Of a stretch of DNA of 41,710 bases, positions 33,626 to 41,710 are shown in pieces (within the stretch, counting starts at the first letter, position 1; every line of letters begins with the position of its first letter). The stretch is from contig NJFT01000294.1 of assembly GCA_002221725.1 (NCBI GenBank), positions 1 through 41,710 on the forward strand. The letters run 5' to 3'. The DNA is from Scedosporium boydii. Taxonomy: Eukaryota > Ascomycota > Sordariomycetes > Microascales > Microascaceae. Both the position numbers and the translations under genes were made by a program. The notes beneath the pieces were generated by a model, which was not told where the DNA came from, did not search any database, and saw nothing but the letters and a program-made list of their open reading frames with translations.

Positions 33626-36600
33626 ATGAGACGCAGTCGATCTCCCTCGCCCTCGTACAGGGCGCTCGCCCACCACCAGGCCGCTAATCCCCAGTCTGCC
33701 GATCCCATGTCGGTAGTCCGGTCGTTTAATGTCGAAACGAACCCCGCTCGCCCGGTACGCCCTTCACCGCTGGCAACATCAACGATACGAGACATGCCGC
33801 TTGATCTTGTAGATCGCATTCGATCGTTTCCGCTCTTCATGTCTGCGCCCGAAGAGTTCCTTCTCGCCATTGGAAACCACTTAAGGCCCCAAGTTCATTC
33901 TGCTCATGATCAAATATTACGTGAGGGAGACGAGGCTAAGGCCATGTACTGGCTTGTGCGCGGTGCCGTCGCCGTCATCTCGAGGGATGGCGAGGCCGTT
34001 TATGCCGAACTCAAGCCTGGCGCCTTCTTTGGGGAGATTGGTGTGCTCATGGACATGCCGAGAACTGCCACCATCGTGGCCCGATCAAAATGCTTGCTCC
34101 TTGTGCTTAAGAAGGAAGACCTTCAGGCGGAACTACCCAAGTTTCCCGAGATGGAGAAGGCGATCAGGCAGGAGGCGCAAGAGAGGTTAAACATCCTGAA
34201 GAAGAAAAGACAGGAAAGAGGGATGGCGAGCGGCTTTTCTGCAGGATCCAACGGGGCAAGAGAACCCGCTCCTGGAGAGGTATCCACCGGCGACATGGGG
34301 ATTATTAAGGAGGGTAGTGTTGTGAACATGAAAAAGCGCAAGTCCCCCAGCCCTGGCATCAACGTGATAGAAGACCCTGCGGCCGGAAGTGCCCTCGGGA
34401 GCGGATTCGTTAGTATTCGGAAAACGCTCAAAGAGTTACCCCTCTTCTCTACACTGCCAGCGGACATCCTCCATTTCCTCGGTCTCAGCGCTCAGCCGAA
34501 GACTTACCCGCCTTTCACAGATATCGTCCGGCAGGGGAGCGACGGAAACGACATTTACTTTATTGTCAGGGGTGAAGCTGAAGTCATCCATGAACCGCCA
34601 AAAGGCAAGGACGACCCTGCCAGGCATCGAAAATTCTATCAACGACCTAGGTTACGGCAAGGGCAGTACTTTGGCGAGGTCGCCAGCCTTGGCCTCTCGC
34701 GGGGCAGGACTGCAACTGTGAGAGCCATCACGACTGTTGAGTGTCTGATGATAGGCGGCGAGGCCCTCGATGAGTTATGGAGGCGGTGTCCGCCCAATAT
34801 TAGGAAACAGGTCGAAGAGACGGCTCGGAAACGATATCGGAAGCCTGGAGAGGACGAAGACCTTGACATGGCGGATGTCAAAGGTGACGGCACGTCTGCG
34901 ACTACGGAACTCTCTGGTAGCTCGAGGCAATCCGTACCGCACATCTTTACGACCGCACCTAAACACAGCCCGCAAAATAATGCCAACGAAGAGACGATGG
35001 AACCTGGAGATCCTGATCCTTTCCTGAGCGTCGACATGGAGAATCTGCGAAACCGTCGAAGGAACTCTCTCGCACCTCCCGTCCCGCAAACCACCTCTAC
35101 TACCGGGTTTCCAGACGGCGCAATATCGCCGACGACAAACGGCGTGCGATCGCCCCTGTCGGAGGCAACGTCTCCTATCAAGTTCATCATGCCGTTCGTC
35201 CATTCTCCAACCGAGTCCGAGGTGCCCCTGAAGCGAGCACGAATCCTCCCTCAGTCCCGACGGAGTTCGATGGCGAATGAGCCCAAGCCAATTCTACCAG
35301 ACAGCCTCCTGGCCGCCTTTATGCAGTTCTTAGATCCGGTGGAGCTTATGCGACTTCGCGAGGTGTGCACGCACTGGCGAAACATTGCGACGACGTCGGA
35401 CAAGCTATGCAAACATGTCAATTTGACCCCTTACAGCAAGCACGTGAACGACGCCGTGCTCGTAAATATCCTAGCACCATTCATCGGCACGCGGCCGGAG
35501 TCGGTCGACATCAGCAACTGTTTTCATGTCACGGACGAAGGCTTTGCGGCACTTTGGAAGTCGTGTGGGGGAAATGTCAGGATATGGCACATGCGGTCCG
35601 TGTGGGATGTTTCCGCCAGCCAAATTCTCGAGATGAGCGAGCATGCCAAGTATCTCGAAGAAATTGACTGGAGCAATTGCCGTAAAGTCAGCGACAACTT
35701 ACTGCTGCGCGTCGTTGGATGGGTGGTGCCCGAAGCCCCTCCTCCTACTAAACAGGCGCCCCCGGCGACAGGTCCTGGAGGAAAGCCAACCCCTCCACAG
35801 AAACTTCCAGCGCACCAGAGCCAAGGGCAGGATCAAAAAGCCAAGCAAGAGCAACGCCCTCCCAATATGCCGGCGCCGGGAACAGTCATCGGATGCCCCA
35901 ACCTGAGCCGTCTCAACCTTTCATACTGCAAGCACATCACCGACCGATCGATGGCGCATCTAGCGGCCCACGCCTCCAGCCGACTCCAGTCGCTGTCTCT
36001 CACGCGCTGCACGTCCATCACCGACGCCGGCTTCCAAGCCTGGGCACCCTTCAACTTCTCCAAGCTCACTCACCTCTGCCTCGCCGACTGCACCTACCTC
36101 TCCGACAACGCCATCGTCGCCCTGGTGAACGCGGCCAAGAACCTCACGCACCTGGACCTTTCGTTCTGCTGCGCCCTGACCGACACGTCGACCGAGGTGG
36201 TGGCGCTCGGCCTGCCAAGGCTCCGGGAGCTCCGTCTCGCGTTCTGCGGTAGTGCCGTGAGCGACGGGAGCTTGGGGTGCATCGCGCTGCACCTCAATGA
36301 CCTCGAGGGGCTTAGCGTCAGGGGCTGCGTTAGGGTCACGGGGGCCGGGGTGGAGAATGTCCTTGACGGGTGCGCGTCGCTGAAGTGGATCGATGCTAGC
36401 CAGTGTAGGCATTTGGAGCAGTGGGTGCTTGGTGGAGGTGTCTCGAGGTGGGGGTATGACGAGCGTGGGAAGAATGCGGCCGTGGTGGTGAGCGGTGCGG
36501 GTCGTAAGGAGGCCGCGGCGCCGGCTATCACACTGCCGATTGGAGCTATTGTGAGGCCTTTTGGGAGGGGCTTTGGGAGGGCGAGGAGAGCGAGGAAGCC

Positions 36601-36643
36601 TGTTAGGTTTATTCTTGAAAAGGGAGCTCAGGGATTACGATGA
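33626..36643 (+). CDS. Two cyclic-nucleotide-binding domains, F-box and leucine-rich repeats in one protein
   Basis: A single exon of 1005 residues from the ATG at 33626. The open frame extends upstream to about 33371 but has no better ATG. Domain order: a Ser/Arg-rich start; cNMP-binding domain A (about 58-190) with the phosphate-binding cassette FFGEIGVLMDMPRTAT; a basic linker; domain B (about 265-410) with YFGEVASLGLSRGRTAT; a disordered acidic linker; an F-box (about 556-595, LPDSLLAAFMQFLDPVELMR); then AMN1-type leucine-rich repeats to about 960, interrupted by a Pro/Gln insert (about 700-752). The C-terminus is Gly/Arg-rich and basic. F-box/LRR proteins are substrate receptors of SCF ubiquitin ligases, and both cassettes keep the arginine that contacts cyclic nucleotide phosphate, so ligand-controlled ubiquitination is a reasonable inference. 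This architecture is known in filamentous fungi but its role is little studied. Confidence 0.92.
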   Translation: MRRSRSPSPSYRALAHHQAANPQSADPMSVVRSFNVETNPARPVRPSPLATSTIRDMPLDLVDRIRSFPLFMSAPEEFLLAIGNHLRPQVHSAHDQILREGDEAKAMYWLVRGAVAVISRDGEAVYAELKPGAFFGEIGVLMDMPRTATIVARSKCLLLVLKKEDLQAELPKFPEMEKAIRQEAQERLNILKKKRQERGMASGFSAGSNGAREPAPGEVSTGDMGIIKEGSVVNMKKRKSPSPGINVIEDPAAGSALGSGFVSIRKTLKELPLFSTLPADILHFLGLSAQPKTYPPFTDIVRQGSDGNDIYFIVRGEAEVIHEPPKGKDDPARHRKFYQRPRLRQGQYFGEVASLGLSRGRTATVRAITTVECLMIGGEALDELWRRCPPNIRKQVEETARKRYRKPGEDEDLDMADVKGDGTSATTELSGSSRQSVPHIFTTAPKHSPQNNANEETMEPGDPDPFLSVDMENLRNRRRNSLAPPVPQTTSTTGFPDGAISPTTNGVRSPLSEATSPIKFIMPFVHSPTESEVPLKRARILPQSRRSSMANEPKPILPDSLLAAFMQFLDPVELMRLREVCTHWRNIATTSDKLCKHVNLTPYSKHVNDAVLVNILAPFIGTRPESVDISNCFHVTDEGFAALWKSCGGNVRIWHMRSVWDVSASQILEMSEHAKYLEEIDWSNCRKVSDNLLLRVVGWVVPEAPPPTKQAPPATGPGGKPTPPQKLPAHQSQGQDQKAKQEQRPPNMPAPGTVIGCPNLSRLNLSYCKHITDRSMAHLAAHASSRLQSLSLTRCTSITDAGFQAWAPFNFSKLTHLCLADCTYLSDNAIVALVNAAKNLTHLDLSFCCALTDTSTEVVALGLPRLRELRLAFCGSAVSDGSLGCIALHLNDLEGLSVRGCVRVTGAGVENVLDGCASLKWIDASQCRHLEQWVLGGGVSRWGYDERGKNAAVVVSGAGRKEAAAPAITLPIGAIVRPFGRGFGRARRARKPVRFILEKGAQGLR

Positions 36644-38176
36644 TATGCTGACTGGACAGAGTGGTTTTTTTCTCTGAATATGTTTTACTACGCGAAATGG
36701 TGATGGCGCCTAGGAGTGAGAGAGGGCTGGGTAGATGGGCTTTTTGGGAATTGAGGATGAGTGATACCCATTTTTTTCTCCCTCTTCTTTTTTTTTTTTT
36801 CCCTTGTTTGACAATCATGCTGTTTTGGCTTTACGGATCTTCATCGGGGTTTTCCACATAAGAGTGTGTTTGATGAAGAGGGTCTATCTGGTGGCGTCGG
36901 AAGTGTGGCGAGGAGCAAGTGTTAGAGACTTGGGATATGATGCGATACTGTGTATCTACGTGTAAAGAAACTATTGCATATTTTACGAATATCCTGTCGC
37001 TTGATGTGGAACGAAGAACAATTCGTCTGGGTGAAGCCCGCGTCCGCCCTCTGTGATTCCCTCCAAGTAGTGTGACTGGGACTGAGAGAAGATCGTGGAG
37101 CGACCAGTTCTTGCGAATGATTGGCGCGCATAGGTATGGGGAAGTCAATTACTGCCAATAACCTGTTTAGATGTGAAATGATGATATATAGCCAGAAGCA
37201 CCCAGGGGAAACCAAACAAGAGAATTCTTCGCGGAAGTTCTGCGAGAGGATATAAGAGTATCAAGGCTTGGATGGACGAGATCAACAGGACGTGATCTGC
37301 CTGCTGCATATCATATCTCTGCGAACTGCCCTTCAAGCCTCATGTTGACATTTTAATAAAGGGGAACGATAACGTCTCGATTCTTCTTCAATGTGTCCGC
37401 TTTAGGTCGTCAATGCTCATGATCGGCGACGCCATCTAATTCGTGGCGTTGAACCGTTCAAGGCTAAATGCGCGTCCATCAATATAAACCGCAGTATTCG
37501 ATCACTCCCTCGCTCACAGTAGACGTAACATAGTTGTCTGCTATAACTGAGCCTTCTGGAGGAGAAAGAAATATTTCCATTTCGACGTTCGATCCCAGAG
37601 ACCCAATAGTAACGCCGATCCCGCTGTCCAAACGTCTCTTCGGCTATGCACCCCGGCCAAGCAAAGGCCCTCCTGACCCACTCTGATGCCGGCATGACAA
37701 TTCCGGATCTGGTAATATCTGGCAAGTAGGCGAGGAGTTGGAAGCGAGGGTTGCTAAAATCCGGAAGTCGAGAAACACCCGATAGGCTGGCGGCGGGCAG
37801 GACTTATATTGGTCTTATAGTGATTTCGCCCCGGCACTTGGGCGAGATAGTATCGTACAGAGATGGGACCCTCTTTTAGTCCGGGGGACAGCGGGATATA
37901 GTGGGTATGGCGGTAGATGAGGGATGGTTCTATAGTATGGTGCTTGGGATGAGAGAGTTCTGGAAGATGGGTATAAAGCGATGGAGGTGGGCGAAGAGAC
38001 GACTCGGTGGTTAGTGAAAGGAGAGGAACTCAGAACCAAAACATCCGATTTGGGCTTAAATCGTTTGTAGGGATTCGCTGTATCAAGGCCTGCCTTTCTC
38101 GTCAGTCCATCCATTCGAAGTTGAATCGAATCAAAACGAGTTCGTTACTCGCAAGGAGGATCCCAACGTATTCAAC
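36644..38176. other. Intergenic, includes an unassigned minus-strand open frame
   Basis: The left part is the 3' UTR of the F-box gene with T-rich runs (36788-36801). On the minus strand about 37807-37417 is open for some 130 codons and reads like protein (NPRFQLLAYLPDITRSG, ASEWVRRAFAWPG). A second minus frame with an ATG at 38114 lies just before it. No family is recognised and no splice model joins them, so I do not call a gene. The right end is the DUF1996 gene promoter. Confidence 0.4.
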
Positions 38177-39537
38177 ATGTACTTTCGAAATCTGCTCCTG
38201 GCGACGGCATCGCTGCTCGCGGTCGAGGCAGGCGTTCTCCGCTTCTCCTGCTCCCAGCTGGTCGTCGACCGCCTCGATCCGCTTGTAAACCCCGGCCAGC
38301 TTCCATCGCCCCATCTTCACCAGATCGTCGGAGGAGTTCAGTTCTAACCCTCCCCCCCGTAGTTTACATCCCCTTTTGAAAGTTCTTATTTATACTAACA
38401 CGAAAGGATAGAACTCCTTCAACGTCACGATGGATCCCACCAAGGACATCTCCGCCACGTCGTCCTGCACGACGTGCCAGTTTAGCGAGGATCTGTCCAA
38501 CTACTGGACGGCCGTCATGTTCTTCAAGGCTCGCAACGGGACGTATCGTCGCATCCCACTGATGGGAAACATTGGTTTCGAGCAGGCCAACGGGGGCGTG
38601 ACTGTTTACTATCTAAACAGTGCTCGTGGTAATGCCAAGGTTACCGCTTTCCCGCCTGTACGTTCGGACCTTTTATGTCTCCTTACGAGTGCCATCGTTT
38701 AGTTATACTAACGCGAAAGATCTTAGGGGTACCGGATGCTCGTCGGTGATGCCAACTATCGCACCAAGGAAGAGGCCCAAAGGTTCCGCCAGCTCACGTA
38801 CACTTGCCTCACCAGCCCGGGTACCCGAAGCGGCGAGACGCTCGAGTTCCCGAACAAGCCGTGTCCCTATGGAATCATGGTCAACGTCCGCTTCCCAACG
38901 TAAGTTCTTCAAATTGTCTTCTTATCTCTTCACCTTGTTTCCTTCAGAAGTGATTTCAACCCCATGCTAAACCGAGCTCTTTTTTCCTCTTCCCAGCTGC
39001 TGGGACGGCAAAAACCTCGACAGCGCCGACCACATGAGTCACGTCTCCTACCCTGAATCCGGTACCTTCGAAAGCGGCGGCCCCTGCCCGTCCACCCACC
39101 CCATCAAGGTCCCCCAGGTCTTCCTCGAGGCCATCTGGGACACCCGCCCCTACAACGACAAGGCCCTCTGGCCCGAGGACGGCAGCCAGCCCTTCGTGTG
39201 GAGCTTCGGCGACGAGACGGGGTACGGGAACCACGGGGATTACGTGTTCGGATGGAAGGGGGATGCGTTGCAGAGGGCGATGGATGCGAATTGTAACGTG
39301 AATTGCCCGACCTTGAAGAGTCAGAGTTTGCAGGAGGGGAATAAGTGTGCAGTTCAGCCGATGGTGAATGAGGATATTGATGGATGTAAGTTTTCTTCTT
39401 TCCTCGCCTCCACTCTGTTTTCTTTTCTCTCGAGTAATGACGCTTTTTATATCGAGAGAGTGTTGAGGGCTGACCTCGGTGCGATAGGGCTTACATCGCT
39501 TCCTGGAATGGGAGGAGCTGATCACATTCACAAATAA
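38177..39537 (+). CDS. Secreted DUF1996 domain protein
   Basis: Five exons (38177-38335, 38412-38657, 38727-38899, 38997-39385, 39488-39537) give 338 residues, with every junction in phase. Residues 1-18 are a signal peptide ([18 protein letters not shown]). The mature protein opens with [21 protein letters not shown] and [11 protein letters not shown], the hallmark of DUF1996. It continues with [59 protein letters not shown] and [17 protein letters not shown], and ends with DGWLTSLPG. Conserved His, Asp, Asn and paired cysteines suggest an extracellular, disulfide-bonded, possibly metal-binding fold. No catalytic activity is established for the common form; some members occur with WSC domains, which this one lacks. 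The length and motif order show a complete gene. It converges with the Vta1 gene. Confidence 0.94.
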
Positions 39538-40074
39538 ATGAGAGTATTGGTGGCGGTTATCCATTTCTCAGAGGATGAGTCTAGTATTTTGCTGGTTCCG
39601 GGTCGAAGAGCCACCTCGATACGAAACTGGCCGAGGTATATGGCGATTTACTCTTGGGGCCGATGTAACAGGGCTTCAAGAGTGCTGGGTTACACCCCTT
39701 TCCGGCTTTCCTTTCTTCTTTAGTATTGTCCACGGCGACGGGGGCTCTAGCATTCCAGAGTCTAAGAATCGTCTCTCTTGGTAGAGATTACTTCCTGTCC
39801 CTCCCCTACGAGAAATTGGTGTAGAGTGTCGCTGTGGATTCTGTGATGTGAAAGTAATATGCTACTTCAGGGAGTGAAGGCTGTTCCCATTCTAAGGCTC
39901 AAGTACAACTCATAATACGTGTTGCAATCCACAAGCGAGATATAATCATACAAGAGCTGGAGTGTAAAAGAGTTGGGACCTCTAGGTCCACATGGGATAT
40001 ATTACTGTCATAATGTTCAAATCCATCTTTGCCGCCCATTTCTCGCACTGCTCCCTTCTTCACACACATATACA
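39538..40074. other. Convergent 3' intergenic region
   Basis: Separates the DUF1996 and Vta1 stops. Short plus-strand frames at 39538-39784 are probably 3' UTR. No gene or RNA is seen. Confidence 0.5.
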
Positions 40075-41523
40075 CTACTGAGCCCCCAACGACTCCAACG
40101 CCTTTCGCAACTCCTTCACCGCCGTAGGCACATCATCAAAGTTGAGTGCTGAGATAGCCCACTTAGCATGTTTCTGCGCCTCGGCAATCTTGACCTCATC
40201 AATGACGGGCGGCTGCGGCGGTGGCGGAGGGTGATGAGAGTAAGCGAGAGGATGGCTCGTCGGGGGCGGGTGCGTGGGATAACCGTGGGTTTGAGGGCTC
40301 GGCGCCGGTGGCCACGACGGGGCGGACGGGACGTGCTGGTGTGGGGAAGGCGCTGGGATGATGCTAGGGCCGGGGAAGGGTAGCTGGGGTTGAGTCGGGG
40401 GCTGTATGTGCTGAGAATCGGGCGGTGCCGAGAAATGGAGAGGGTGAGGACCGGGTCCCGCTCGTGGGGAGATGGGAGCGGGAGCGCTAGGTGGGGGAGG
40501 AGTTTGAGCCGGAGGCAGTGACGGGCCGGAGTTCGCAGGAGAGACGCTCACGCGAGAGTACGGAGACGGTATTCGTTCCTGAGGATGGATGGGAGATGGC
40601 GGCGTGAAGTCAGGCGGCGGTTGCTGGTGGAGGCGGGGAAGGGGGTGCGAGGGCAGGACGCTCGCCGCGGGATCGAATGGGAGTTTCGGCGGAGGTGAGG
40701 GCTGGCCTGCGGGATGCTCAAGAGGAACTGGCGCTACTTCCGGCAGACCAGGGCTGATTGCGTCCTCGGCTTCTAGCTCCTCTTCCTGGCGCACCGGATT
40801 CGATTCGTTCGGGTCCTTGCCCTCCTTGATGGCTCGGAGGATGCGTGCGGCGTTCCATTTGGCGTACTTGATTTTCTTTTGTGTTTCATCGTCTGGTGTT
40901 TCCCAGATGCTAATAAGCTGGAAGAATGTTGCAGCTGCATCAAACGTATCCGCCGTTTGTCTAGAAAGAATACTGTGTCAGTGCAAGAGGGACGACAGGC
41001 CGGTCAAGAAGCCTGGCCATACCTCGTAACCTTGTTGGCTAGGAGGACCTTCTCTCCCCTGTCAAACGTCTGTTGGGCGAACTGCTCAACATAAGCTTGT
41101 CCCGCCGCATCGTCGCTTATGGCGTTATCATCGGGATGTTCTGTTTTCAACTGGCGGTCCTCGTCAGTAGCTAACCTCCCCCGCGCGACCAGCAGCTACC
41201 AGCACATACCTGCTCCAATCTGTCCATAAGAGTCGTTGTAAACCCAAGACATTCTTCATCGGTAGTATGAAGCTGCTTGGAGAGAATCTGCTTTACCGCC
41301 CAATATTCACCTGTTAAAAAACGAAAAAAAAAAAAAAAGAAAAGTACGGTTAGCAACTTGTTCTCCTGTAGCCAAACCTGCCGCTGGCCCTGGCTCATCC
41401 GAGAGCTGGCGGGGTAAACATACACCAATATGTGATGGCAGGCTTGACTTGCCTTAGCTGGTTCGCCCTGTGGACGAACCGAGCTATCTCGGCTTGCTTT
41501 AGCGCAGCTGGGATTTGTTCCAT
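40075..41523 (-). CDS. VTA1: Vta1/LIP5-like Vps4 activator
   Basis: Four exons on the minus strand (41523-41424, 41310-41210, 41150-41023, 40960-40075) encode 404 residues, with all three introns in phase (113, 59 and 62 bases). Exon 1 starts MEQIPAALKQAEIARF; exons 2 and 3 give YWAVKQILSKQLH, LGFTTTLMDRLEQ and DDAAGQAYVEQFAQQTF, the paired MIT-like helical repeats of the Vta1 N-terminal domain. Exon 4 completes it (QTADTFDAAATFF, KIKYAKWNAARILRAIKEGKDP). A Pro/Ser/His-rich linker of about 190 residues follows. The last 40 residues (KIAEAQKHAKWAISALNF, then AVKELRKALESLGAQ) are the Vta1 C-terminal domain that binds the Vps4 ATPase. The protein stimulates Vps4 to disassemble ESCRT-III at endosomes during multivesicular body formation. 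The domain order is unambiguous; the function is from the yeast and human proteins. Intron 1 carries a poly-A/T run at 41324-41338 (plus strand). Confidence 0.95.
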
Positions 41524-41710
41524 GGTGATCGGAGAGCTTTATGTGTTTTGTTGGAGCTGTGAAGGAGGAATCTAGGCAACGGAAACGATTGAGGTTGGAG
41601 GTCTGACCTCATCGATAGCTGCGAAGTACGTACTCCTGGAAGTGGCGCCAGCTGATCTGGACATGTGGAGAAATACTTCGTACTTTGTAGTACTTACGAG
41701 GTACCAGCTT
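41524..41710. promoter_or_regulatory. Upstream region of the Vta1 gene
   Basis: Non-coding. It carries repeated CGTACTT/AAGTACG-type words: GAAGTACGTACT at about 41625-41636 and ACTTCGTACTTTGTAGTACTT at about 41675-41695, which form partial inverted repeats. Such words are common in fungal intergenic DNA and their function is unknown. Confidence 0.35.

Noticed and set aside
1..41710. Transposon, CRISPR array, rRNA or secondary-metabolite cluster
   Set aside because: No transposase, reverse transcriptase, terminal repeats, spaced repeats, rRNA sequence or PKS/NRPS signature was seen on either strand.

Overview
The window is nuclear DNA of a filamentous ascomycete (Pezizomycotina, most likely a Sordariomycete). 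The evidence is genes split by short GT-AG introns of about 70-170 bases with CTAAC-type branch points, a Zn2Cys6 regulator with a fungal-specific transcription factor domain, a DUF1996 secreted protein, a Kex2-type secreted peptide precursor, and isolated genes on both strands without operons. It opens with 18 C residues, which look like an assembly or sequencing edge that cuts off the first gene.

Layout. 0-5 kb: a 5'-truncated NUDT19-type Nudix hydrolase (+) converges on a Zn2Cys6 transcription factor (-, three exons). 5-14.3 kb is gene-poor and lower in GC: a frameshifted cell-surface glycoprotein gene (-), a tRNA-Lys(CTT), a small three-exon thioredoxin (+), and scattered coding-like scraps that look like gene relics. 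14.3-20 kb: a fungal aquaporin (+) whose first codons are out of frame by one base in a C run, then an MFS sugar transporter (-, three exons). 20-25.4 kb: no supportable gene. 25.4-27.6 kb: peptide methionine sulfoxide reductase A (+) convergent with a mitochondrial Bax-inhibitor-1/GHITM-like membrane protein (-). 29.5-29.9 kb: a 116-residue secreted precursor ending in a Kex2 site and a 29-residue six-cysteine peptide. 33.6-36.6 kb: a 1005-residue protein joining two cyclic-nucleotide-binding domains, an F-box and leucine-rich repeats. 38.2-39.5 kb: a five-exon secreted DUF1996 protein (+), convergent with a four-exon Vta1 (ESCRT-III/Vps4 cofactor, -) that ends the window.

The genes are mostly independent housekeeping or transport functions rather than one pathway. 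A loose theme is redox protection (thioredoxin, which would recycle MsrA; peroxisomal-type Nudix; mitochondrial BI-1 protein), but nothing in their arrangement shows co-regulation. No CRISPR, rRNA, intact transposon or biosynthetic cluster was seen. The most novel-looking item is the Kex2-processed six-cysteine peptide at 29.55 kb.
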